Shown here piece by piece: positions 46,535-58,403 of a stretch of DNA of 64,000 bases (position 1 is the stretch's first letter; each line of letters starts with the position of its first letter). The position numbers were made by a program, and so were the translations under genes. This DNA is from Gymnopus androsaceus JB14 (taxonomy: Eukaryota; Basidiomycota; Agaricomycetes; Agaricales; Omphalotaceae): positions 124,001 to 188,000 of the forward strand of contig ML769405.1 of the NCBI GenBank assembly GCA_009733575.1, in the 5' to 3' direction. The notes under the pieces were generated by a model. The model was not told the origin of the DNA. It did no database searches and worked only from the letters and a program-made list of their open reading frames with translations.

Positions 46535-49500
46535 TCAGTCCTTTCTTCCTTGAAGTCTATCTCCCGCCTGAGCGTCCCGGTTGATAGATAGTGTTTTCTT
46601 TGCGATGTTTGAAGATTCACCCATGTAACGAGTGCGATTGATCTTGAGCCGTTTATTAGAAGATGGTTCTATTCCTTGGCTGGGGTTGTCAAGCGAATCT
46701 TTTTCCCGTTCTAAAGAGATGATGAGAAATCGAGAAGGAAAGAAAATAATAGACGTACCTGCAAAGGGTCTTTTCCTGGAGTCTCTGTCATCCTTTCTCG
46801 ACTGGCCATGGTAGGAAGATTGGCGGGAAGTATCCTTGTCGCCAATCCGTGAACGCAAACTGACTCCACTACCCTCTACAGGGACGGCATTGGAACCTGT
46901 AGGTCCACGATTTGACATATTATCACTTTTCCCGCCGCTCCTAGCGATATCAGATGACGACATAGCTCTCGGAGCAGACGGTGTATTTAGAGGAGGAAGT
47001 TTTCCGCCAGATCTAGGAAGGCCGTCAGGACGTTTGGTGTCACTCTGTGGACCATCAGGAGGACGCTTGCTTTCAACCTGATATATATTCAGTAGGCGAA
47101 AAAAAACAGATATAGTAGATTAACAGACCTTGTCGGAAGAATCAGCACGGTTGTCATTGTTGTCACCTTCACCTCCACGCCTACGTCTATCCGACTCGCG
47201 AGGGCGATCATTGGATTCACTTTTATCGCCAGGTCGCCTGGAGCGATCTTCGCGATGATTGTCTTTGCGAGAGCCCGAGCCACGCTTGGAGCCACGATCA
47301 GCCTAGCCAATGGTTTCAGACTTGATCGTATAGCGAAATTGACCGCACTCACATCATCCTCTGTACCTCTTCTGCGCTTCCCTAATGCCTCGTCCAGTGG
47401 GTTTCGATGTCGGACATCGGTTCGAGAAGGGATACGATCTTCTGCAACAGCTGGGGAATTGTTACTCTCGGTGTTGTGAGCACGATCTTTCCTAGCATCG
47501 CGGTTGTGGTTTTTGTCATCTCTGCGATGTCGGTCCCCATGTCGATCTCTGTCCTTCTCGCGCTCCCGTTCTTTATCCCTACTATCTCGATCTCGGTCCC
47601 CTCGGTCTCTCTCTTTGTCGCCATGTCGATCGCGGCGTGAATCGCGGTCGCGGTCACTATCCCCAGTAGAAGTGCGCTCCCTAGGAGTGCGGTCACTTCG
47701 GTTATGTGTCAAACTGTCGCGTCGTGTAGGTTCACGGTCCCTTTTGTCTGCAGATGACTCGCCATTCCCTCGTTCAGTTCGAGACCGACCAGCACTCGTA
47801 CGGCTCTCTGAGCTGTGGTTCCGTGTACCTGGACGACTCGAGGGTGAAGGGGAACGACGTCGCGGTGAAGAGGCTTTAGATCCATTCGATAGTACGTGAT
47901 GGCTCATTCGATCGACCATTCTTGTCCTCATTCTTGTCTGGGCGGCTCTGCTGGGCAGTCACCCGTAGCTCGTGTGCGAGGGGCTTTTGACTGGGTTCAG
48001 AGGGAGGAGGCATCGGTAGTCCTTGCTCCTCAGTAGATCGTTCACCGCGATGGGGTTGGACGGCTTCCTTGGATGGAGCTTTGTCTTTTGGTTCAGTCCG
48101 TGTGGATGGCTCTTTGGCGTCGTCTTTTCTTTCTGGGGTCGAAACGTGTTCGGAAATTGAAGGTTGATCGATAGAAGGTTTGGGTGAACCACCGCCATTT
48201 GTGTCTGGTCTAACCCTCTTCACCACTTTGGGTCGCGGCACACTGAAAAAAGTCAACTCAATTCAGACATGCAGAGCGAATCAGCTTACCTCTCCATTGC
48301 TGCCATTATATTCGACTTTTCTGCTGCAGGCTGTGGTTTACTGCTCCCTAACTGAGCGCGAGGGCCGGAAGGAGCAGATGAGTTGACTTGAGAGAGACGC
48401 TTGGTATCACTGTTAGAGGCACTCTGCGCACTGGGTCCTACAGGGGTGACAGAGGCGCGAGGTCTATCGCTGGAGGGCCCAGTGGGTCGAGGTGTAGCGG
48501 CGGAAGATGTCTGATAGAACGCATAAGCAGTGGCACTACGGGATGAATCATCAATACATGCCTTATTGCCAACCTTGGTCGAAGTCCATAATTGTTCGCG
48601 TTTTTTCAAACTCGCAGAATATCTACATGAGCAATTATCATGAGAATATGAGCATAATAACATTGAATATCACTTACGCCCGACCCAAAATTTTCAAGTC
48701 GCCTCGCTCCTCTTTCTCCAAAAACTGATCCATAGTTTTATCAAGCTGAGCCCCCGTTTCTTGGGCTACAGCTGATAACGGGAAAAATGGTAGTATTTCC
48801 TTGAGCACAATGATCGCATTGATAGACATGCATGAACTCTCCGGTCTGTATACATTCTACGAAAGCCTGGATCAGAATTAGCATAGCTCTGTGCACGGAG
48901 ATAATGAAATTGCACACACCAGCGCGATCTTCTTGTGCCACTTTCGGACGACCTTTTGGAACGCAGGCCATTTCAAGTGATTATCAGAATGCATTGGGAG
49001 GCGATATTGACTTTGAAAGCCAGTATGCAGGAGGGTTTTGCCTCCAACTTTCGATCGGTTGTCTTGTATGTAAGTTTGCTCTTCAGAGTGCCATTTGTGA
49101 AGATCCGACAGTACTCCGAGCAGAAAACGGCCTATAGAATACTTAGAGAGCGAATTCCATCGACGTAAGAGGGTTTACTGACCGTAATTCCGCGCTTCAT
49201 ATTCGCTGCATGAAAACAAGATTACTTTGATTTGATCACTTAGGATCTGAAGGTATTTCATCAGCTTTTCATCAGTTTAGGGAGAGGATAACGATCACCT
49301 TATCATAGCATGCAAGGGTATGGAATCCTGGCGTTCCCTGAGTATGCAAAATCTTGATAAACTGAGCACAGAAATCGGCATCCATAGGAGAAAGAAGACT
49401 GCGAGGATGAATGCAGTGTTCGAGAAACGCGTCCAAGAGTAGAAGGGCTTGTGTTTGCTTCTGGGCAGCGCTAGTGACTGATGCATAATCAGTGAGAAAT

Positions 49501-52500
49501 TGGAGATTAGTTAGAAGCTGGATTGATTACCATTAGTGAACCAATGTTGCTTTTCACGCCCAAGTCGCTTCAGCGTAAAGACTCGCGACACAGTTTGTTG
49601 TTTGAATTCCTGAGTCAATGTTTGAGCGAACGAGTTGAATCTATCCCGCCTCGCTCGGTGTGAGGAAGCCATGGCACGCCTAGAACGATCGGCGGACTTT
49701 TCACAAGCATTGTATTTGCCATCCTCTTGTCGACTGAGAGTTCGGAGAGCAGCACCTTCTTCGTCATACCTCGTAGCAGGCGGGGAAAGATCATACGTAG
49801 ATAGTTGCCAAAACGTGACATAGAAACCCGGACTGTTATCGAATCAATGAGTTTGACTTGGTACGGATAGTCGGATACGCACCCCAGGACATCGTAAGCT
49901 TGATTGGGAAGGATTTTCTGAACGTCTTCGAAGATGGCTTCCAGTTGAGGAAGCCAAGGGCTCTGAGCAATAGATAAGCCGACAAGTAGCATTGAAGGGG
50001 AAATATTATATACCTCGGGAGCTGTCGGTACCCTAGAGCTTGGATCAAGTTCCATCGATACATCTTCGGAAGTGGGAGGTACATCCGACGCAGGCTTGGA
50101 CTCGGTAGGTCCATCAGATCCAGGTTTGGACTCGGGAGCCAACTCTGTGTTCTTCGGTAGAGGGAGAGGCCACTCGAGACTGTGAGACGGAAGGTTCTCG
50201 CTTGGCTGTCAACGCAGCCTTGAGACGTTTCTCAGCTTCCTCATTAGCTAGACGTTCTTGCTCTTGCATTTTCAAAGCAAAGTTCTATGAAGATTGGTAA
50301 GTACCGCTCTTAACTTGTTCGTAATGCACGACTTACCAAAAGTTGCGTGTGTAGCACAGGTCGTATAATCTGCATGCAAACGGGAGGAGATATCCCGTAT
50401 TTCTCATGCAGATCTCGAAAAGGAGGGAGAACCTTGTTTGCATAATCCTCGGGAGAAACTACAGAAGGTGTTGTGAGAAGGTCCAAATATTGAAGCAGGA
50501 CACCATGCGTCTGCAAGTAATGTGAGTTGGGTATTCAATCATGGAGATTGCTGAACGCACCGTATCAAACAAGCCTGCCAAAGACTTTAGAGGCGCATCT
50601 CGTGCCAAGAAGACGGAAGACTGCCGTTGTTGTGCGACCTGGATCAGCAATGGAAGCGCCAACGAGGTTTCGATTCAGAGCTTGACCAAGTCTTTGAGAG
50701 GATCGAATACCGTCCGAGGGATCCATTCGAGCACCTCGAGTGGAAGACGCGATCGCCTCGATACGAAGAGCAGGACCACCAGCCATTGCTTGTATCTGTG
50801 TATCCGACAAGCTAGGTAATGGCTCAATCCAGCCATTTTCCATATGAGCTCTCGCAGCACGACAATTTCCGTAGTTTGCCCGTTCTGAAGTTGATGAACA
50901 ATATACCTCAGTATCGGGCTCAGAGTCGCGTTATATCTTCGGAATAGCATTCCGGTAAAGGAAGCAAGGCCTGAAGGAAGATTTAGAAAGATAAACGAAA
51001 TGTAGCAAACGACACGCACTTTGCAACCAGTCCGAAGTATTGACACCATCATCTTTGACTCGCTCCTTGTGGGGATTGGCAAGGGCATCCAGAATAACGA
51101 AAAGCAATACATCAAACCCCATAAGGGTGATACATCGCAAGGCTTGAACGACGACGGCAGCGAGATTGTCGTACGCCATTATTTGATTCACAGCATTCGT
51201 GAACAAGATGCAGGGGTCGGAATGGGCTAACTTTGCAAGTGGACCCGCAAGTGACTCGATAGTTTTGTGCGAAAGCCGTCGAAGAATACCCTTTGACTCC
51301 CTGTCTGCTTGCACTTGGCGAATACGAAGCTCCGAATGAGATTTATATGTATCCGACCTCCACTCCCCATAAAGCTTCCAACGCAAACTGATGTCGAATG
51401 GTTTGATGATGTTCCATATTTCTACGGTGCAGACCGCATTACCTCGAATCAAGGGAAGAGCAGGAAGAAGATATTGACGGATGATTCTGTACCAGAACTG
51501 GCAAATGGGATCTTCTGGATCTGCATCAAGCGGTTTCTTGGTTATGGGGTCAACGGGAATCTGAAGGTAAAACAAAGAAAAATCTCATTAATCTTCTATT
51601 CCATCGAACAATTGAGGACGCCCTCACAGTAGTATTCATCTGCTGGCGACCCAGTCTCAAAAATTTGGTGAGGAATAAAGGGTCGCGAGAGACATGTAGC
51701 CCGATAAACCGCATAAATGGTTCAATAACATCTGTCAGATCATCCAAGGAGGTACATATAGGTACTTGCTCAGTCCAGTCAGGGAAGAAGAACACGTATT
51801 CCACAGTACTTGTAGGCGGAGGGGTAGGAGCCCAGAGTGAAAGCGTCGGTCTCCGGGGAGGAGGGGAAGACACTCCAGTTGCGCCAAACATAGAGCGAGG
51901 CTGAGTGAAGTCGGGGTTACGCTCTTTGGTAGCAGTAATAATAGAGTCGTACATTTGGGAGATGGAGTGCTTCATGATGCGGATAATGAGATCAGCAATC
52001 TCTGGTTGAGCATCGACCAACCATGGGAATCTGGAAAGGATAGCTATGGCCGGCTTCAAAGCACCAACTGCGAGAAGAGCGATGAGAATCCCCGCTTTCT
52101 GGTTTGGGGGATCCTTCGGCTCTTCTGTCTTTTTCGGCTCAGAAGCTGGAGTAGCCTTCAGTTTGGACGACGTAGGAGCAGAAGATGTCGATTCCAGGGG
52201 GGCTGCCATGGCCAACTGGCTCATTTTGGCTGAAGATATTCGCGACTGGACGTTCTTCAGATACGTGGCGCGAACGCTCTCCATATCAGAGTCTTCTGGA
52301 GATAGCTATGAAAAAATAGTCTTTGAGTATGGTAGTGACAAAATGCTGACGAAAGCGCGTACATGAGGATAGAGATCTTCCAGTGCAACAAGACCTTCGC
52401 GTATGAGGAGAGCCGCTGTGAGATACAAAGATTTCGGAGTTTCAGGGACGTCGGTAGACTGATAATAGTTGAGTTTGAATCCCAAAATCTGGGCAAGAAC

Positions 52501-53706
52501 ACGAGAGCCTGGGGCCATGTCGGAGTTAGACCATTGAGACCTCGGATCGGCCAAGTTTAACACTTCATCCAACGTCTTCCCCCTGAATTGGTCTGGCTTT
52601 GGGTCGGTGGACATGGACGATTCATTGTATGAGAGGGTAGACGGCCGCGCCCAAGGTGAAAAGGACAGCAGGGCGAAGAAAAAGGTATAGTGAGATGTGA
52701 GATTGACGGACATGACATCGAGTATAATGTCCAGGGCTTTATTGGGATCCAAGTCGAAGAAGCCAATGAGACTGATGATTTTTTCCCATACGGGGCGAGC
52801 CCGCCGTTGTATCGCTTCGAACGATTCTGGCGGCCGGGCGGTTGATGGTATGTGCCCAGGTCCCAATGCACTTGTTAGTTCGACGGTGAGTTTACTGTAC
52901 CCTTCTGATTGCTCCCGGAGAAGGTTAAACTTGTTTTGTTTGTAGCTTGAGGAGAAGACATCAGCACACGTAGCATTGAAAAAAACGGCAGAAACGCACA
53001 ATAAGCCCGTGCGCGCTCTAATTTCTCTTTTGTCAAGATTGATTTTGACCATAAGTCCAGTGCCGTCCAATATAGCAGTATCCAATCGTTCCCGACAGAT
53101 ATTGGCATTGAGAACACCAAAGTCCTATTCAGGGAATTAGAAAACTTTGAACATGCAACAAATTCGACACGTACCAAAAGCTTCTTGACTATGGACACAA
53201 TAGTAGCTTTATCCGCCTCGGCATTCTGGTTCACCTTGTTTGCCTTGCCAAGGATGGCTTGGTGCTGCTCTGAGCCCTGTTCACCACAAGCAGCTATGGT
53301 CGTCCTCGCATCGGCAAGAACTTCATCTAGCCCAGCATCCACAGCCCAAACCAAGTCCACCAGATGCTCGCCAAAGATTGCAGCATTCGAATTGGTGCTT
53401 GAAGACGAAGTTGAAGGGAGAGTGTCGAGAACTGAGCGTACGAACGCGACAAAAGCGTCGGCGGTAAGAGCCTGCTTGGAGGACCACGTATTAAGAGTAG
53501 ATGAGAGCAAGGTATTGTAGGCAGTGGTTAAAATATTAAGGCATCCAGAGTCGGAAGGATTGGAGTGAGGAGCAATAAGCATATTGCGACTGTGGCGAAG
53601 TTAGAAATTTTGGACTTTGGAGAAATAAGACAGTTACGCACCATTCAGCCTCTCCGCCAGACTTCCATTTACCAACACAGGCTCGTACGGTACTTACAAC
53701 GTCCAT
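46535..53706 (-). CDS. THO2: THO complex subunit 2 (mRNA export)
   Basis: A 7.2-kb gene with many exons starts at ATG 53706 (MDVVSTVRACVGKWKSGGE) and ends at 46535. The large alpha-helical body is read in successive exons such as 52875-53582, 52306-53085, 51550-52284, 50931-51575 and 49615-50142. The C-terminus is highly charged, with Arg-Asp/Glu-Lys runs (about 47380-47800), then Ser/Arg-rich segments and KKTLSINRDAQAG near the stop. A large helical THO2 body with a basic RD/RS-rich tail is typical of THO2/THOC2, the scaffold of THO/TREX, which couples transcription elongation to mRNA export and prevents R-loops. Individual introns were not all fixed. The long plus-strand frames across the tail are shadows of its biased composition. 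Confidence 0.8.
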
Positions 53707-53834
53707 TTGGGACGCAGTAAGAAGAGACAGTCAAGTTGCAGTCAAACAAGAAGCAGCTCAGGTAAGCGGCGCTTAACCAAGCGCCCGCTCTAATTCACCC
53801 AAGTCGCGATGTTACTCCGACGATACATTGAAAC
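53707..53834. promoter_or_regulatory. short divergent promoter between THO2 and the oxidoreductase
   Basis: 128 bp separate the two start codons. No specific site recognised. Confidence 0.4.
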
Positions 53835-55136
53835 ATGGCATTCACAGTGCGCTGGGGTATTGTTTCGACGGTATGCAGTAGTTCCATCTGCTGAAATCCG
53901 CTCATCAACCATTGTAGGGCAACATGGCTCACGCATTCACCAAAGATGTTCTGCTTGATCCTCTCAAAGACATCAAACACGTTTTGAGTGCTGTATCGTC
54001 GACATCTCTTGAGCGTGGAAAGGCCTTTCTTGACGAATTTTCATCCAAAGGACAAGTGTACGGATCTGTCGAGGAACTTGCACGCGATCCTTTAGTCGAT
54101 GCCATCTATATTGCATCTCCAACCAGCATGCATTACCCCCACGCACTAGCGTGTCTCAAGGCCCGTAAAGCAGTACTACTCGAGGTATGTCCACGAATTA
54201 TACTTCCTTCTCCAGCTTAATCATTTTCTTGCAGAAAGCCTGTATGTCGCTCATTCGTTCGTTACTCTTTCATCCCCTAAAATAAATGTTATAGTCACTC
54301 TCAATGCCAAACAAGCAGCCCATCTCATCCAGGTCTCGAAAGAGAATAATTTATACCTCGCTGAAGCGCTGTGGACGCGTTATCTGCCCATCACCAAAGC
54401 CATCAAGCGCCTTCTGCACACAGACCGCGTCCTTGGTAAGCTCATTCGCGTCTCAGCCGATCTTGCAATCACCTATGGCGCAAAGGATCTCACCCACAAC
54501 CTGCGCAATGCTTGGCAGGGTGGGGGGGCTCTCCTTGCTGTTGGAGTCTACCCTTTGACCTGGGCGATGCTCAGTCTCTTCGAACATCCCGACAATGCAA
54601 GAGAGATGCCTCGGGTTGATGCAAGTATGATCCTCACGGATGCCAATGTTGCTGCCGCTGTCAACTCTGTCGCCACAGACGAGACGACCACAGTCTTGCT
54701 GACCTTCCCGCGCCTCAAGGCTACAGCAATCGCCAAAAGTACATTACTTGCCAGCACCTTGCCTGGGCCCAGCGTAGTCATTCAAGGTGAACTTGTAAGC
54801 ATCAACCGCTCTCGAGCTATTGCTGCTGGAGCCTGACAGCGTGACTAGGGCAATATTATTATCCCCGTCTCAGCGCATCGACCAGCAAGCTTCACTCTGG
54901 AGCTGTACAAGACAGAATCCGAGCCTGCTCGAACAGAGACTCACGACGAGTTTGTAATCCCGGGAAGGGGACTCTTCTACCAGGCTGATGTATTGGGTCG
55001 TGCCCTTCGCAATGGGCGCATCGAACCAGACGAGTGTCGACACGATGATACGCTGGCCTTGATGGAGGTATTGGATAAAGTTCGAGAGTTGGGCCAGTTT
55101 GTATATCCTGGCGATCTCGAACATCTCAAGCAATAA
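53835..55136 (+). CDS. Gfo/Idh/MocA family NAD(P)-dependent oxidoreductase (dihydrodiol dehydrogenase type)
   Basis: Exons 53835-53870, 53918-54184, 54235-54241, 54295-54794 and 54849-55136 give 365 residues. The Rossmann start is VRWGIVSTGNMA. VDAIYIASPTSMHYPHA and VLLEKAF-TLNA follow, with the conserved Lys of the usual EKP motif (Pro is Ala here), then LAEALWTRYLPI and GGGALLAVGVYPL. It resembles fungal D-xylose 1-dehydrogenase/trans-dihydrodiol dehydrogenase relatives; substrate unknown. The third exon is a 7-nt microexon that supplies the conserved Lys. Confidence 0.88.
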
Positions 55137-55239
55137 TTGTGACCAAAAGTTTATTCGCAACTCCGCGTTTATATTGCGTTTACATACAAGTATGGTACAA
55201 CAAGCCTATCTACACTGGGATTTGGAAGCAGAATGATAA

Positions 55240-58200
55240 TCAACGTGTCTCGTCGTCTTTGCTAGTCTCGTTCTTGCTAGTCCCGTCGTCGCTGCTAGTC
55301 ACATCGTCTTTGCTGACATTACCTGTCAACGATGATTTATCAACTGTGAACTGGATGGCGTCAACAGCAGGACGGGTTCGGAGATAGCTGTGGCCATAAA
55401 TTTAGATCAAATAAATGTCTCTTGAAGATTCACGTACTATAAACCCGTCTTCAACCCTTTCCTCCAACCATAAAAATGCATTGCAGTCTATCACAGCACC
55501 AATCAATGATTGCATTTCATACAAGAGGTAAAATCAACACACCAGTTGCTTTACACTCGGCTTGGCCACAAAGATATTGAGCGACTGACTCTGGCAAATA
55601 AACGGTCCACGATCAGCAGCTAAATCGACAATACAGCGCTGAGGGATCTCCCAGACAGTCTTGAAGATAGCCTTGACATCGTCAGGGATCTCCGGGATGC
55701 TCTGCACCGAGCCACCATGTAAGATGAGTTGGTTCTTCATCCGATCGTTCCAAAGTCCAAGGTTCACCAGTTCCTTGACAAGCCATGGACATATGACTTG
55801 GAATTCACCTGCAACTACCCGACGATTATAGACATTTCTTGTTACAAGTTAGACTCGAGAGAGTAAATTCAGCAAGATTGTGACTCACGTAGTGTATGGC
55901 TCAAAGCACTCGTTGTTCCCCAAGATATGACTCGTCGTCGCAGTGGGCATCAACGCCACGAGGAGTGAATTCCTCAGACCTTTCTCAGCGATACGAACTT
56001 TTAGGTCTTCCCATTTCCACAAATCACTAGGCTTCACCCCCCAGAGATCGTACTGCAGCTGGCCCCGTTGAGCAGGACTACCCTCCCAGGTCTCGTATGG
56101 CCCAAAACGCTCTGCAAGCTCCACACTTGCCTCCAGTGCGCCATGGTAGATTGTTTCAAATATCTGGAGATTGAGCAATCGGGCTTCCTTGGACTCGAAA
56201 GGCATGCGGAGGCGCATAAACACATCTGCTAAACCTTGGACGCCAACTCCCAAGGGTCGGTGTCGAAGGTTCGAGTGACGGGCAGAAGGTACAGGATAGT
56301 AATTCACGTCAATGATACGGTCCAGATTTTTGGTCAGCACTTTAGTGACTGAATGAAGTTTGGAAAAGTCGAACTGGCCGTCACGAACAAAGGATGGTAG
56401 TGCCAGGGAAGCAACACTGCAGACAGCCACTTCGTCTGGGGCCGTGTATTGAATGATTTCAACGCAAAGATTGCTTCCACGAATGACACCCAAGTTCTGC
56501 TGATTTGATTTGGCTAAGGAAAAAACATGAGAATAATTGCAGAAAAAAAAGAAACCCAATCTTACTGTTGGCATGATCCTTGTACAACATGAAAGGTCCT
56601 CCAGTCTCAATTTGAGCTGTGATAATAGCCAGCCATATCTTCGCGGACGGAACGACGCGTCTCGCGCGCCCCTCGCGTTCGTAACGCTCATATAGCTCCT
56701 CAAACTGGGCCCCGTAGACCATATTGAGCCCTGGAGCTTCGCTGGGGCAAAACAAACTCCAATCTGCGCCATCCTGTACGCGCTTCATGCTACAACGAGT
56801 ATGTTCAATCCACAAGGACGCATTCACGACAGTGAGTTACTCACAATAGATCTGGAATCCATAAGGAGCAGAACAGATCGCGTGCGCGCATCTCTTCTTT
56901 ACCATTGTTTTTGCGAAGTTCCAAAAACTCGAATATGTCGTCGTGCCAGGGCTCAAGGAACATATTGAATGTCCCAGGCCGTTTCCCTGCGCCTTGGTCA
57001 ATGTATCGTGATGCGACATCGAATGTTCGCAACATAGGCACTAAGCCTGGGGCGCGGCCGTTCGTCTCGGGAATGTAAGAGCTACGAAAGTGCGTTGTAA
57101 GTAAGTAGATGACAGCATACATGGGCTGAGAAGATGCTGACCCTTTAGCACGATGATTAGAGATACTGACGGCCACTCCTGATGTATGACGGGAGATCTG
57201 GGCGCACGTCGTTAAAGCTTCGAAGACGCCTTCGACAGAGTCATCGCGCAAGCAGGTCATGTAGCAAGAACAAACTTGGGGACGAGTGGTGCCGGAGTTG
57301 AAGAGGGTCGCTGATCTGTGTGTGCATTCATCGAATGGTCAGTGTATATTCGGGGAGACTAATAGGTCGCTCACGCATGGGTAAAATATTTCTCGCTCAT
57401 GAGGTTGTAAGATTCAATGACCCGCTCAATGTCATCTCCATGAATACCAACTGCTACCCTCATAAGAAGATGCTGTGGTCGTTCGGCCACTTTACCATTC
57501 ATACGGAGAAGGTAGGAGTGTTCCAGAGTCTTGAATCCAAAGCTTAAAATTATTTATTAGTTCACGATGAAAATACCAAGCAGGCGACTGACTCACTATT
57601 GATATTCAAAATCCCGTTCATGGACAATGGCGCCGTCGAGCTGGTCTCTGTGCTTCATGACATTGTCAATGAAAAGATCAGATACCATTGGTGCAGCAAG
57701 ACCGCCAGTATTTGGTTGCACTAACCGAACATGAGAGCCAGGCAGAAAAACAAAACAAACTACGTGCCATATGAATGTAAATCCCGCATGACTTCACTGA
57801 ATCGCTCCTTGGTCTCGTTGTGTAGCTTGGAGACAGCGATGCGAGCCGCAAGTGTGGCAAAGTCGGGATGTTTGGTGGTAAGACAGGCCGCTGTCTCGGC
57901 AGCCAAGTTCTGCTCTTCGAGTCAGGCTAGTACAGTATCAGAAATGAAAGAGTAGACCTCGAGTTCGGCGGTTGTCATTCCAGGGCACAACCCAGTGATT
58001 GTTTTGTTGAGGATCCTGGGGGAGGTCAGTATAGCATTGAAAGATGAGGGAGTATGTCATACTCATTTGGATCAACGTAGTTGAGGTCAAGCCCATAGCA
58101 TGCCTGTAAATTAGTCTTATAACAGAACCCGACACTCAAGCAAGTGTCGAACCTGATTCACCGTGTCCCTAAGCTGACGTGACTTTAGAACGCTTTACAC

Positions 58201-58403
58201 ATTGAAGGAGAGTTAATAGTGATACCTCTTTAAGGTCGTAATTCTTGGCCTCCTGAAGTAGTGCTCAGTAATGTTAGCTTCACCGATGGATGAGCACTCA
58301 CACTAGAAAAAGGAGTCAGCCACATATTTGAGTGAGGCTTGCAGGCAAAAGTGGTCACGTACCCGTCTTTAGAGAGGGGTTCTTGCATGGGTAGTTCTTT
58401 CAT
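55240..58403 (-). CDS. RNR1: ribonucleotide reductase large subunit (R1), divergent
   Basis: The gene starts at ATG 58403 ([14 protein letters not shown]) and ends TGA 55240. R1 landmarks in order: [39 protein letters not shown], the first active-site Cys in [22 protein letters not shown], the radical-site [20 protein letters not shown] with the partner Cys, [34 protein letters not shown] and [17 protein letters not shown] with the radical-transfer Tyr pair. With R2 it reduces ribonucleoside diphosphates. Differences from usual R1 are a weak ATP-cone region, [14 protein letters not shown] in place of the common GGIG..HNIRATG, and no C-terminal CX2C pair. The tail ends SKDDETR. Several short introns. 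Confidence 0.9.

Noticed and set aside
47504..47899. Plus-strand Arg/Ser-rich open frame
   Set aside because: Antisense shadow of the Arg-Asp/Glu-rich THO2 tail.
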